Source: G963678445 sp963678445 (lineage in GTDB: Bacteria; Hydrogenedentota; Hydrogenedentia; Hydrogenedentales; G963678445). From it: a stretch of DNA of 64,000 nt. This document shows, piece after piece, positions 53,366 to 63,069 of the stretch (its first letter is position 1; the number at the start of each line of letters is the position of its first letter). The notes beneath the pieces are model-generated. The model made no database searches. It was not told the origin of the DNA and worked only from the letters and a program-made list of their open reading frames with translations. The translations under genes were made by a program, and so were the position numbers. The stretch covers positions 3,720,001 through 3,784,000 of the forward strand of contig OY782877.1 of NCBI GenBank assembly GCA_963678445.1. Reading direction: 5' to 3'.

Positions 53366-55366
53366 ATGTTTTCATGGGCGATAGTAATTTGTTCCAGTGT
53401 GTTGAGCATCACCTCGTTGACAGGGCAGGTAGTGGATGCCCATGGTCAGCCTGTTGTGAATGCACGGGTATTCATAGAACCGGGCCTGGGCGGTATGGTG
53501 CAGGAAACAAGTGTGGATGAATCAGGCACTTTTTCCTTCGCAGAAGTCCCTGCGGGCGATGTCGGTGCGTTCGCCATTGCACCGGGTATGGGCTTTGGCG
53601 GACGCCATCTGAAGGTGGCGGTGGTGGATGAAATATCGCCTGTAACGATTGCGCTTGCCCCTGAGGGGCGCATTGCCGGCAAGGTGCTTAATCCCAAGGG
53701 GAAACCGCTGTCCAAAGCATGCATTACACGGGTGGCTTTATTGGGTGAGTATAAAGTGGGTATCCCTTTGAGCAAGTTGAAGGCCTTTGGTTTTGATACC
53801 CCCTATACGGATGAGGAAGGCAATTTTAGTCTTGTCGGACTGCCTGCCGGTGGTGCTGTGGCCCTAAAAGTGGGGCATGCCGATTATGCACAGGAGGGGG
53901 TGCGTGAGGTGCAGGTAGGTCGTGAGGATCTCCGTGTACAAATGTATCCTGGGGTTCTAATCCGTGGCGACGTCTTGGCGCGTGACACGGCAGCGCCGGT
54001 AGCGCATGTGACAATTGTCATGCGGAATGCGCAGCCGCCCTATGATACAGCGGTCACAGAGACCGATGGTCGGGGTGCCTTTATCTTGCGCTTGAAGCCG
54101 GGTGTATATATGTATCAGGCGACGGGAACGGGGCGTCAAAGTGCTGGCTGGACGCAGCTAGCAGTGCGTGGACAACTGCTGGAGCAACGCGTGAAGTTAT
54201 ACGTGGCCGGCACAGGATACATATACGGTGTGGTCAAAGATGCTGTCACCGGTGCAGCAGTGAAAGATGCCCGGCTTTCCATTCGTTCCAATGGTAATTT
54301 AGCGGCCTTGGTACGCACAGGGGCAACGGGCGCCTATCGTGTAGCGGTAACAGAAGGGGAAAGTACAGTTCATTTGGAATTTGCCTCTGGCTACACGCTG
54401 CCAGAATTGAATGTCTTTCGAGCATCGATTGCTGCTGGTGCAGAGGTGGAAATCCCGGAGATGTGGCTGGCTCCGATTCCCGAGTTTAAAGTGCAGGTTC
54501 TGGATGAGGACGGAAACACACCGCTTGCCGGCGCTATTGTTCAGTTGTTGCGTCCGCAACAATTGGGATGGCGTTGTACAGATGAAGAGGGGCGGGTAAC
54601 GGTATCCGTTGCAAAATTGCCAGAAGATGGGGCGCTGGTCGGTATGGTGGAACATCCCACAAAGCCATTGGGCGCGCTTTTTGCACTTAATTCCCGTCAG
54701 GTGCATAACGCACAAGTACAGGTCTTGCCTTTTTCTCAGGTGCACGGACGTGTGGTAGATGATAAGGGCGCTTCTTTAGAGGGGGCGGTAGTAGGGGGGA
54801 TGTTTGCCAATGAAAAGGTTTCGGATATCGTTCCCCTGTGGCGTATCGTTGCAGACCGTAATGGCTACTTTCAGTGGAACTATGCCATCCCTGGCATTCC
54901 GCAACGCGTTGTAGCGAGAACGGGTGAAAACCTGGCCGGCGAATCGATGGATTATAATCCCAAGGCGAGTGCACAGACGGAATTGGGAAATGTGGTGGTG
55001 GCCGGTGGGGTAGATGCACAAAGCTGCTTGGGCAATACCTTGAAATGGTATACCCAACCGCTATTGGCGGGAAAACTTCCTGAAGAAGTGCGTAAGACCT
55101 CCGCATTACTTGTTTACTGTTCCGCCGCCGAAGCCGAGATGGTGCAGCAGGCTTTACAAACGGTAAAGGCAGTCCTGGAAGGTGCCGACCTGAGTATTGC
55201 CATGATAGTTCATGGCGCCTTCTCGGAAGTAGAGACGAAAATTCCCGTTTTACAAGGTGCGCCGCCTGCTGAGGCAACGACCTATTTGCTGAATGCAGAG
55301 GGTAGAGTAATCATGGAAACGTTTGGCTTGCCGCCTTTGCAAGCTATGCAAGCGTTGATCCAATGA
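53366..55366 (+). CDS. Carboxypeptidase-regulatory-like repeat protein with decayed thioredoxin-like C-terminus
   Basis: The 666-residue exported protein has an N-terminal hydrophobic segment followed by serial carboxypeptidase D regulatory-like (transthyretin-fold) repeats: LTGQVVDAHGQPVVNARV, IAGKVLNPKGKPLSKA, YGVVKDAVTGAAVKDARL, VQVLDEDGNTPLAGAIV, VHGRVVDDKGASLEGAV. The last about 130 residues (SALLVYCSAAEAEM ... TTYLLNAEGRVIMETFGL) follow the redoxin pattern but the CxxC is reduced to a single Cys. Start ATG 53366; the upstream frame runs back into the repeat without support. It overlaps the next, paralogous gene by four bases. It is possibly a periplasmic structural or binding protein. 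Confidence 0.82.
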   Translation: MFSWAIVICSSVLSITSLTGQVVDAHGQPVVNARVFIEPGLGGMVQETSVDESGTFSFAEVPAGDVGAFAIAPGMGFGGRHLKVAVVDEISPVTIALAPEGRIAGKVLNPKGKPLSKACITRVALLGEYKVGIPLSKLKAFGFDTPYTDEEGNFSLVGLPAGGAVALKVGHADYAQEGVREVQVGREDLRVQMYPGVLIRGDVLARDTAAPVAHVTIVMRNAQPPYDTAVTETDGRGAFILRLKPGVYMYQATGTGRQSAGWTQLAVRGQLLEQRVKLYVAGTGYIYGVVKDAVTGAAVKDARLSIRSNGNLAALVRTGATGAYRVAVTEGESTVHLEFASGYTLPELNVFRASIAAGAEVEIPEMWLAPIPEFKVQVLDEDGNTPLAGAIVQLLRPQQLGWRCTDEEGRVTVSVAKLPEDGALVGMVEHPTKPLGALFALNSRQVHNAQVQVLPFSQVHGRVVDDKGASLEGAVVGGMFANEKVSDIVPLWRIVADRNGYFQWNYAIPGIPQRVVARTGENLAGESMDYNPKASAQTELGNVVVAGGVDAQSCLGNTLKWYTQPLLAGKLPEEVRKTSALLVYCSAAEAEMVQQALQTVKAVLEGADLSIAMIVHGAFSEVETKIPVLQGAPPAEATTYLLNAEGRVIMETFGLPPLQAMQALIQ

Positions 55367-57279
55367 GATTCCGTTTCGATGATGGAAGTAACCCGAGAAA
55401 GACCCTGACGAGGAGTGCTGTGTTGTTGTATATCCGAAATAGATTCGTTTTTTTTGTCCTGTCTGCGCTTATTAGCTTGTTTTCATTATCGGCGGTTGCG
55501 GTAGAGATTTCAGGCGTACTGCTGTCTGCGGATGAGACCCCATTGCAAGATGGGAAGGTCTGGCTGTGGCAATCCGAAAAGGCGCTAAATGTGCTTAGCG
55601 ATGAAACGGGACATTTTCAGTTTAAAAATGTGCCTGTGGGCGACACCAACCTTATCGCCTATAAGGAAGGGCATGCTGTCGGTGGGATACATCAGTTTGT
55701 TGTTGAGGATTTCTCGGTGAAAATTTACTTGCCGCCAGCCGAGACACTGCAGCTCCGTGTAATCAACAATACCTTCGAAGAATTGCCTGGGGTTCGGGTA
55801 AAATCTCTGCTGGTAGGCGATAGTTTCTTTTTGCCTGTAGAAGAGTTGGGTAAGCTGGACTTTCCCCAGGTGCGTAGTGACGAAAAAGGGCTTTTGACGC
55901 TACCCTGGTTGCCGCGAAAGAGCTTTGTAAAAATGGTGCTTACGCACTATCAATACGCCGATTCTGCAATTTCATATTTGCCCGTAGGGGGAGAACGTCA
56001 AAACATTGTCTTATACCCGGGCGTGAAAGTGGTGGGGCGTGTCTTACACGACAACAAACCTGTTTCCAACGCGCGCGTGACAGCTTTTCAACGTTCCCTC
56101 AATATGCAACGTGATTTTGCAACGACATTTACCGATCCCGAAGGATGTTTTAGCCTGCGTCTGGCCGAAGGTTCATACGCACTCCGTGCTCAACATACGG
56201 ACTTTGCCGCCGCCCCTCCGCAAAACCTGAAGGTTTTACAGGATCAGGAGGCCCCGCCGGTAACCTTACAGTTGCATGCCCCGCATTATATCCGAGGAGA
56301 GATTCGTTTTGTTGACGAAAGCCCCAGTCCTGGGGTCTGCGTGCAGTACTATATGGGCGAGCAATTGCAGGAGGAGGCCTGTACCGATGGGAAAGGGAAG
56401 TTTGAATTAAAAGTAGCAGGGGCAAAGGGAATGTTGCTCGTTGTTCCGCCCTCCGGTTTTATGACGCAGGCCCTGCCACGTATTCCGGTAGATATGGGGA
56501 CAGAAACAGCGGCAGAGATAAAACCTCTGTACCTGTCCGAACTTCCTTTAATCTCGGGCACCATCATTGATCAGGAGGGGGAGCCTGTACCCAACGTGCT
56601 GGTTTCTTCACAGAACCAGGAAACACCGATTTGGGTCCTGACCGACGAAAAAGGTGCATTCCAGTTTCGTCTGGCGTATGCACCGGAAGAGAGTAAGCTT
56701 TATTTTCGTGCTGAGCATCCCCTACGTTTCCTGCGGCGCGATTTCAAAGTGCATCTGCGCCACCTTGAGCCCATTACGGTCCGTTTGAAACCCTTTGAAC
56801 CCGATTCGAAGGTACGAAAACCTATCCCCGGACGGAACAATCTGACCGCCCTCATTGGGGAAGATGCCCCAGAGATTCGTTGTTCAGATTGGTTTAACAC
56901 CCCTCCGCTGGACGCAGAGGCATTGAAAGGGAAGGTCGTCGTAATAACCTTTTGGGGCGGTTTTGACGATAGTGCGCTGGGCTGTGCGCGTATCGAGGAA
57001 ATGCGGGCACATGCGGACTTGCTGCGGGAAGTAGACGATGTGATTTTCCTTGCGGTTCATGATGCGGGCAATGACGCGGACGAGGTCGAAAACTATATCC
57101 ACCAGCGTCATATCACCTTTCCTGCAGCACGCGACGCCGATCCCTTTTTCAGCTTTGTAAACTATGGTGTCAATTTTATCCCACAAACCGTACTGATCGA
57201 TCGCCAAGGTAAGCTGCGCTATGCAGAGACTGAAGGACGCTTGCTTGAATTGATCAAGGTGCTGCGTCGAGCCAGATAG
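55363..57279 (+). CDS. Carboxypeptidase-regulatory-like repeat protein with TlpA/AhpC-like domain lacking CxxC
   Basis: The 638-residue paralogue of the preceding gene. After a signal segment (FFVLSALISLFSLSAVA) it has transthyretin-like repeats (ISGVLLSADETPLQDGKV, VVGRVLHDNKPVSNARV, ISGTIIDQEGEPVPNVLV). The last 150 residues are a redoxin domain: LIGEDAPEIRCSDWF, KGKVVVITFWGGFDDSALGC, NFIPQTVLIDRQGKLRY. The normal WCxxC is WGGFDDSALGC, so thiol-disulfide exchange as in TlpA is unlikely. ATG 55363 overlaps the upstream stop but has no ribosome site; GTG 55420 has AGGAG before it and may be the true start. Confidence 0.82.
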   Translation: MRFRFDDGSNPRKTLTRSAVLLYIRNRFVFFVLSALISLFSLSAVAVEISGVLLSADETPLQDGKVWLWQSEKALNVLSDETGHFQFKNVPVGDTNLIAYKEGHAVGGIHQFVVEDFSVKIYLPPAETLQLRVINNTFEELPGVRVKSLLVGDSFFLPVEELGKLDFPQVRSDEKGLLTLPWLPRKSFVKMVLTHYQYADSAISYLPVGGERQNIVLYPGVKVVGRVLHDNKPVSNARVTAFQRSLNMQRDFATTFTDPEGCFSLRLAEGSYALRAQHTDFAAAPPQNLKVLQDQEAPPVTLQLHAPHYIRGEIRFVDESPSPGVCVQYYMGEQLQEEACTDGKGKFELKVAGAKGMLLVVPPSGFMTQALPRIPVDMGTETAAEIKPLYLSELPLISGTIIDQEGEPVPNVLVSSQNQETPIWVLTDEKGAFQFRLAYAPEESKLYFRAEHPLRFLRRDFKVHLRHLEPITVRLKPFEPDSKVRKPIPGRNNLTALIGEDAPEIRCSDWFNTPPLDAEALKGKVVVITFWGGFDDSALGCARIEEMRAHADLLREVDDVIFLAVHDAGNDADEVENYIHQRHITFPAARDADPFFSFVNYGVNFIPQTVLIDRQGKLRYAETEGRLLELIKVLRRAR

Positions 57280-57301
57280 CAAGGCTTTCTACTATGCTAA
57301 T

Positions 57302-57340
57302 AAAAAGACCGCCGATGCGAATCATCTGGCGGTCTTTTTA
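57302..57340. terminator. Bidirectional terminator between the repeat-protein genes and rpsT
   Basis: AAAAAGACCGCCGATG and CATC-GGCGGTCTTTTT form a long stem with one bulge and a 5-base loop. T-runs follow on both strands, so it serves both convergent units. A smaller hairpin at 57367-57395 lies closer to rpsT. Confidence 0.92.
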
Positions 57341-57403
57341 TAGAAATCAATTGTGTGTAGCAAGGGAGCACAACCTTTGATTTAGTGGTTGTGCTTCAGA
57401 AGA

Positions 57404-57664
57404 CTACAGCGCAGCAGCACGTTGCTGCAACGCGGACTTGCGACGTGCTGCCTGGTTGCGATGGATAACGCCCTTTTGCGCAGCACGATCGATGGCCGAC
57501 AATGCCTTGGGTACTTCAGTCTTCACCAATTCAGCGTCTTTTGCTTCAATAGCGCTGGCCGCACTTTTTACCAGAGTTTTCATCCGTGAACGCACCGCTA
57601 CATTACGCTGCCGGTTTGTTTCGTTCAAGATAATTCGTTTTTTCTGCGATTTGATGTTTGCCAT
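57404..57664 (-). CDS. rpsT: 30S ribosomal protein S20
   Basis: The 86-residue basic protein begins MANIKSQKKRIILNETNRQRN, continues SRMKTLVKSA and ends with KGVIHRNQAARRKSAL, all typical of S20. It binds 16S rRNA early in small-subunit assembly. ATG 57664 with CGGAGAAG upstream. Confidence 0.97.
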   Translation of the reverse strand: MANIKSQKKRIILNETNRQRNVAVRSRMKTLVKSAASAIEAKDAELVKTEVPKALSAIDRAAQKGVIHRNQAARRKSALQQRAAAL

Positions 57665-57999
57665 TACGTTATCTTCTCCGTTTAAACGTAGTTATTCCGC
57701 AACCTGAGTGGCAAAGTATAGCAAATGCATAGCGCAATATCAACTTTAATTCAACTAACATTGGCAAGTAGGAACCTATTTGGAAAATTCGTGTGTAAAA
57801 TCGCTCAATAGAGTGGACTTTTGCCGTTTTCTTGCGTATTCTGTTTACGGTAACTGGGGAATTAAGGAGGATTACTACAATTCGACCTTAAGCTTTTGTT
57901 TTGTCGCTACGTCCTTGGTTACTCTGCTATACACGGCATGAAACATGATTGGGGGAATCGACTTATTTTTAGCCAGGCTATTTTTAAGGAAACAGGGAT
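57665..57999. other. Intergenic region between divergent rpsT and acyl-CoA ligase
   Basis: 335 A/T-rich bases. At 57865-57872 there is a good ribosome-site sequence (AAGGAGGA) not followed by a usable ATG/GTG frame: the first triplets after it soon reach TAA. No clear promoter, hairpin or repeat-family copy was seen. Confidence 0.4.
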
Positions 58000-59544
58000 A
58001 TGCTGAATCTTGCACATTATCTGGATGAAACTGCAGCGCGGTATCCGGATACTACGGCGACCGTTTTGGATGCCTTTCGTATGACCTATGCCGAGTTGGC
58101 TGCAGCGTCCTGGCGTGTAGCCAACGTCCTGCGCGATAAAGGAGTAGGTAAAGGCGATAAGGTGGCGGTGATGTTACCCAACACGCCGCATTTCCCCATC
58201 ATTTACTATGGAATATTGCATGTAGGCGCTATTGTAGTGCCGATTAACGTGTTGTATCAGCAGGCGGAGATTCGCCATTGTTTGGCCGACTCGGAATGTA
58301 AGGCGCTGTTTGTGTTTAAGCGTTTTGAAGTCGAGGCGCGTAAAGCTTTCCTGACGACAGACCCCTGTGAACACCTTATCGTCGTTGCTCCTCCTGAAGA
58401 TATGGAGCAACCCCAGGTGGGCGAAAGCTTCATGCATTTGGTAATGGCGGCGGAGCCGCATTTTGATACGGTGCAAACCATGCCGGATGATACTGCGGTA
58501 TTGCTCTACACATCGGGTACCACAGGAGCACCCAAAGGGGCGGAGCTGACGCATTTCAACATGTTTTTCAATGCGCATTACGTCGGTCGTGAAATCACCA
58601 GGGCGCAACCAGGCGATGTAACGCTCACGACCTTGCCCCTGTTTCATTCCTTTGGGCAGACCTGCCTGATGAACGCCAGTATCCTTTCAGGAGCGACGAT
58701 GGCTATGCTACCGCGTTTTGAAACGCGTAAGGCGATGGAGGTGATACAACGGGAAAAGGTGACTCTGGTGGCATTAGTGCCGACCATGTATTTCTTTTTC
58801 CTGAACGTAGACGATTGGGAGCAATATGATTTTTCTTCCTTGAAGATGGCGGTATCCGGCGGTTCTGCATTGCCTGAAGAAGTACACCGGCGTTTCCAGG
58901 AGCGCTATGGCATCACCATTCTGGAAGGCTACGGATTATCTGAGACCAGCCCGGTGACCTCTTTTACCCGTGCAGGCGAAGAGGTGCGCATCGGCTCTAT
59001 CGGCAAGCCCATCTGGGGGGTGGAGATGAATATCATGCGGGAGGATGGTTCCTTTGCGGAAGTAGAGGAGCCGGGTGAGGTGGTTATTCGTGGTCACAAT
59101 GTGATGAAGGGGTACTACAACCGCCCTGAAGCAACGCGGGACGCCTTTGTGCATGGATGGTTCCATACGGGAGATATTGGAAAGCGAGACGAAGACGGTT
59201 ATTTTTACATCGTTGATCGCAAAAAAGACCTGATTATTCGTGGAGGAATGAATATCTATCCCCGCGAGGTTGAAGAGGTGATTTACCGCCATCCCAAGGT
59301 GCTGGAAGTGGCCGTGGTGGGTATGCCCGATCCGGTGCGCGGAGAGGAAGTGAAAGTCTACGTTTCGCCACGCGATGGAGAGACGTTGACGCCGGAAGAA
59401 ATCAACGCCTATGTGCGTGAGCATTTGGCGAAATATAAATGGCCCAAAAAGGTGGAGATCATGGGGGAATTGCCCAAAGGACCGACAGGGAAAATTCTGC
59501 GCCGTGAGCTAAAGGAACGCGCACAGCATCAGGATGAGATGTAA
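58000..59544 (+). CDS. Long-chain fatty-acid-CoA ligase-like AMP-dependent synthetase
   Basis: The 514-residue adenylate-forming enzyme has P-loop LLYTSGTTGAPKGAELTH, YGLSETSPVTSF, GWFHTGDIGKRDEDGY, DRKKDLIIRGGMNIYPREVEEV and the C-terminal catalytic Lys in PKGPTGKILRREL. It activates a carboxylate with ATP and CoA; similarity in pattern is closest to medium/long-chain fatty acid ligases, but the substrate is not certain. ATG 58000; a very strong terminator follows. It stands alone. Confidence 0.92.
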   Translation: MLNLAHYLDETAARYPDTTATVLDAFRMTYAELAAASWRVANVLRDKGVGKGDKVAVMLPNTPHFPIIYYGILHVGAIVVPINVLYQQAEIRHCLADSECKALFVFKRFEVEARKAFLTTDPCEHLIVVAPPEDMEQPQVGESFMHLVMAAEPHFDTVQTMPDDTAVLLYTSGTTGAPKGAELTHFNMFFNAHYVGREITRAQPGDVTLTTLPLFHSFGQTCLMNASILSGATMAMLPRFETRKAMEVIQREKVTLVALVPTMYFFFLNVDDWEQYDFSSLKMAVSGGSALPEEVHRRFQERYGITILEGYGLSETSPVTSFTRAGEEVRIGSIGKPIWGVEMNIMREDGSFAEVEEPGEVVIRGHNVMKGYYNRPEATRDAFVHGWFHTGDIGKRDEDGYFYIVDRKKDLIIRGGMNIYPREVEEVIYRHPKVLEVAVVGMPDPVRGEEVKVYVSPRDGETLTPEEINAYVREHLAKYKWPKKVEIMGELPKGPTGKILRRELKERAQHQDEM

Positions 59545-59576
59545 TAGCGGTCTGGCTACCTTTGAAATGCGCTTAT

Positions 59577-59627
59577 AAAAGCAATTGCCGTTGCATCATT
59601 TGCATGCAACGGCAATTGCTTTTTTCT
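59577..59627. terminator. Bidirectional terminator with 20-bp perfect stem
   Basis: AAAAGCAATTGCCGTTGCAT and its exact complement flank a 7-base loop; TTTTTTC follows on the plus strand and TTTTATAAGC on the minus. It serves the acyl-CoA ligase and the symporter gene. Confidence 0.95.
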
Positions 59628-59636
59628 GCTCTGGTA

Positions 59637-61412
59637 TTACGCAAGCAGGCGCAGCCAGGTGCGGATGAGGATGACGGCAGAGATAAGAGCGACTGCCGTC
59701 AGGGTGATAGCAAGGCCGATATTGCCATAGAGCCAGTGTCCGGTGGCAAAGAGGGTGCTGTAAATGGAAACAGAACCTAAGAGCATGCATAGGATGCCTT
59801 TGGGAACTTGCCAGGCTTTATCCTCGGCAATAGCCAGTTCGCCGGCTTTTTGGGTAATGTGATGCCAGCCGGGACCGCCCGGATGTACCATGCGACAAAA
59901 GTTTATCAGGACAGATTCTTCTGTGGGTTGGGTCAGGAAGGTAACAGCGAGCCAGCACAAGGTGGTGATGCCAACGCCCAACAGCAGGTTGGTCGAACCG
60001 GAAAGTTCGGAAAAGCCCAGGCGGGTATGGAAGAATTGCAGATAGATGGCAACAAGGAATGAGGCGACCATAGCGGTAAGCTCGCTAGCCGCATTGATGC
60101 GCCACCAGAACCAGCGCAGAATAAACAGCAGTCCGGTACCGGCGCCAATCTGCAACATGATCTGGAAATTCCCCAACGCATTTTCCAATAAGAGCGCCAA
60201 TGCGCCTGCGCAAACCATTAAGATAGCCGTGCAGATACGTCCCACCCGTACCAGTTCGCGTTCAGAGCTTTCAGGGCGAATAAAACGTTGATAAAAATCG
60301 TGAACGATGTAGGAGGCACCCCAGTTAAGATGGGTTGAGATAGTGCTCATATAGGCAGCAATCAGAGAAGCAACCACCAATCCCAGCAGGCCTGCGGGCA
60401 GAAAGGTCAACATAGCGGGATAGCCCAAGTCGTCATTGATGACATCGCCCGCTTTGGGAAATGCCTCACGCAGCGCGTCGAGATCGGGGAAGACCACCAG
60501 AGAGCATAAGGCCACAAGGATCCAGGGCCAGGGACGTAAGGCGTAATGGGCGGCATTGAAGAAAAAGACCGCTCCCAATGCATTTTTTTCATCCTTGGCC
60601 GCCAACATACGTTGCGCAATATAACCACCCCCGCCCGGTTCACTGCCTGGGTACCACATACTCCACCATTGCACTGCCAAGGGGAGGATGAGCAGTGTGA
60701 CAAGGGATTCCGTATCGGTCAACGCCGGCAACATATTGAGTTTTCCCTGTACCGCTTCATGGTGCAACAAACCGGAAAGCCCCCCAACTTTGGGATGTTG
60801 TAATGACACGTAAGCCGCGCCAATAGCGCCCGCCATCGCCAGAATGAACTGCACAAAGTCCGTGATCAAGACCCCTCGTAAGCCCCCCATTGAGCTGTAT
60901 ATTACCGTGACGGTTGCCGCGATGAGGATGGTTTGTATAGGCGTCAGCCCCAATAGGATACGTCCTATTTTAATGGCCGCCAGAGAGACGGACGCCATGA
61001 TGAAAATATTAAAAAAAGCCCCCAGGTAAAGTGCGCGGAAACCTCGCAAAAATGCGGCGGTTTTTCCACTATAGCGCAACTCATAAAACTCCACATCGGT
61101 CAATACCCCAGAGCGTTTCCACAGTTGGGCATAGATGAAAACAGTGAGCAGGCCAGTAAGTAGAAAGGCCCACCACACCCAGTTACCCATAACACCATTT
61201 TTTCGTACGATATCGGTAACCAGATTAGGGGTGTCCGTAGAAAAGGTCGTCGCCACCATGGAGACCCCCAACAACCACCACGGCATATGCTTTCCTGCTG
61301 CAAAGAATTCCGCTGCACTAGAACCCGCTCGTCGACTTACAACAATCCCAATTAATAAAGAAACCACAAAAAAGGCTATGATACAGGCCCAGTCAATTCC
61401 ATGTAGTAACAT
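59637..61412 (-). CDS. Sodium:solute symporter (SSS family)
   Basis: The 591-residue protein has about 14 membrane segments. EFFAAGKHMPWWLLGVSMVATTFSTDTP near the start and YSSMGGLRGVLITDFVQF are family signatures; a Na+ site is implied by the AAYMSTISTHLNWG segment. The type resembles Na+/sugar (SGLT-like) symporters, but the substrate cannot be fixed. ATG 61412 with GGGAGAAG upstream. Confidence 0.92.
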   Translation of the reverse strand: MLLHGIDWACIIAFFVVSLLIGIVVSRRAGSSAAEFFAAGKHMPWWLLGVSMVATTFSTDTPNLVTDIVRKNGVMGNWVWWAFLLTGLLTVFIYAQLWKRSGVLTDVEFYELRYSGKTAAFLRGFRALYLGAFFNIFIMASVSLAAIKIGRILLGLTPIQTILIAATVTVIYSSMGGLRGVLITDFVQFILAMAGAIGAAYVSLQHPKVGGLSGLLHHEAVQGKLNMLPALTDTESLVTLLILPLAVQWWSMWYPGSEPGGGGYIAQRMLAAKDEKNALGAVFFFNAAHYALRPWPWILVALCSLVVFPDLDALREAFPKAGDVINDDLGYPAMLTFLPAGLLGLVVASLIAAYMSTISTHLNWGASYIVHDFYQRFIRPESSERELVRVGRICTAILMVCAGALALLLENALGNFQIMLQIGAGTGLLFILRWFWWRINAASELTAMVASFLVAIYLQFFHTRLGFSELSGSTNLLLGVGITTLCWLAVTFLTQPTEESVLINFCRMVHPGGPGWHHITQKAGELAIAEDKAWQVPKGILCMLLGSVSIYSTLFATGHWLYGNIGLAITLTAVALISAVILIRTWLRLLA

Positions 61413-61674
61413 ACAGCTTCTCCCATAGAAAGATACGGATAGTAAAAATTTTTATTTTGGAATGTGATTTTTCAGCACATTTGATGGCTTATGGTACGCA
61501 TATGAGATGAGCGAAAACAAACTACAGGAGCAATCGGGTGCGGAGAGAGTAGGGTTTGTACTTTCTGTATACTGTTATGACGATATGGTACAATTGAAAA
61601 TCTGTATTATAGTGCATTGCAGTTTCGCTGTAGTTTAATTCCAGAGCTGTGTTTTTTTATTGGAGGGAAATGAA

Positions 61675-62853
61675 ATGAAGAAGAGCGCCTACACGCTTGT
61701 TTTCGCCATTTTTTTGGGGCTGATAACCGCATTTTGCGGACAGGCGCAGGAAACTGCGGGTAGTAACGATGTGTTTCGTATTATTGTTGCGCCTTACATG
61801 CAATATCCCACGCCTACCAGCATGATTTTCCGCTGGGAGACCAGCGAGTTGTCGACATCGGTGGTGGAATGGGGAAAAAAGGCGACGGTTGAGGAGCGTC
61901 AGGAAGGCGAGGGAATGGCGACAATGCACGAGGTGAAGGTAGACGGGCTAAAACCCTCCTCCTATTACTTCTATCGGGTGCGTTCGGTGAATGCAGCCGG
62001 GGAAGAGGTTACCAGTGATGTATACACCTTCCAGACTGCGGTAGAAAAGGATCAGCCTTTTTCTTTTGTGGTGCTGTCAGATACACAAGACAACGGCGTT
62101 GTATTAAAAAAAGTATCCACGCTGGCCTATAAACAGCGTCCTAATTTCAGCGTGAACATAGGCGACCTCGTTAGCGAAGGACCTGAGAAAAATCTGTGGG
62201 TTAACCATTATTTCAGCAATTCTGAAATTCTGAATACACGGGTGCCACTGCTGCCGACTATTGGCAACCATGAACGTGACTCGCATTTTTACTACGACTA
62301 TTTTTCCTTGCCCGAGCCCGAATATTACTACAGCATGGTCTACGGCAATCTGGAAATGTTCATTTTAGATTCAGAGAAACCCGTACAGAAGGGGAGCGAA
62401 CAGTATGAATGGCTGGCTGGCGCTTTGAAGAAATCCACAGCGACCTGGAAAATCGTTTTTATCCATTGTCCCGCTTACTCTTCCGACTCTGATGATTATG
62501 GTGATACAGCAGAACGCCGTTCCGTTTTCGGTGATTTTCGTATGCGTCGCGCTACGGAATTATATGACAAGTACAATGTAGATATCGTTTGGAGCGGCCA
62601 TATTCATTCCTATGAACGCACCTTCCCGCTGTATGACAATAAGGTCGTGCAGGAAGGGGGGACCGTGTATTTGATCACCGGGGGCGGTGGGGGACATCTG
62701 GAAGAAGCCGGTCCCTTCCGAAGTGCATTCACCGCCAAAGTTTTGGGCAAGACCCACCATTATTGTTATGTAATGGTTAATGGCGGTACTTTGCGAATGG
62801 ATGCCTATGATATCGACGGTCGCTTATTCGACACGCTTGAATTGAAGAAGTAA
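61675..62853 (+). CDS. Purple acid phosphatase-like secreted metallophosphoesterase
   Basis: The 392-residue protein has a signal peptide (LVFAIFLGLITAFCGQAQ), an N-terminal Fn3-like domain (SMIFRWETSE ... YYFYRVRSVNAAGEE) and a calcineurin-type phosphoesterase domain with VLSDTQDNG, NIGDLVSEG, IGNHERD, FIHCPAYSS and GHIHSYER, the pattern of purple acid phosphatases. ATG 61675 follows GGAGGGAAA. It probably releases phosphate outside the cytoplasm. It is the second exported phosphoesterase in the window (the other at 17617). Confidence 0.92.
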   Translation: MKKSAYTLVFAIFLGLITAFCGQAQETAGSNDVFRIIVAPYMQYPTPTSMIFRWETSELSTSVVEWGKKATVEERQEGEGMATMHEVKVDGLKPSSYYFYRVRSVNAAGEEVTSDVYTFQTAVEKDQPFSFVVLSDTQDNGVVLKKVSTLAYKQRPNFSVNIGDLVSEGPEKNLWVNHYFSNSEILNTRVPLLPTIGNHERDSHFYYDYFSLPEPEYYYSMVYGNLEMFILDSEKPVQKGSEQYEWLAGALKKSTATWKIVFIHCPAYSSDSDDYGDTAERRSVFGDFRMRRATELYDKYNVDIVWSGHIHSYERTFPLYDNKVVQEGGTVYLITGGGGGHLEEAGPFRSAFTAKVLGKTHHYCYVMVNGGTLRMDAYDIDGRLFDTLELKK

Positions 62854-62874
62854 ACTTTCGTTATCTATCGATAA

Positions 62875-62904
62875 AAAGAGCCTGCGCAGGCTTTAAATCT
62901 TTTA
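62875..62904 (+). terminator. Possible terminator of the phosphatase gene
   Basis: AAAGAGCCTGCGCAGGCTTT contains a perfect 14-base palindrome (AGCCTGCGCAGGCT) and is followed by TTAAATCTTTT. The stem is short. Confidence 0.55.
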
Positions 62905-63069
62905 CGCAACAACCATACCACCTACTTTGGCGGCCTTGAACGGTCTGTTCTACATCGGTTTGCTGCCGGTATAGCCCGAAGTATAATGGCGCGTCAGGAT
63001 GTCCTATCCCATCAAGGTAGCGAAGGCGATAGAGGTTATCGGCCTTCTTTACCCCACCTCTGACCGCAA

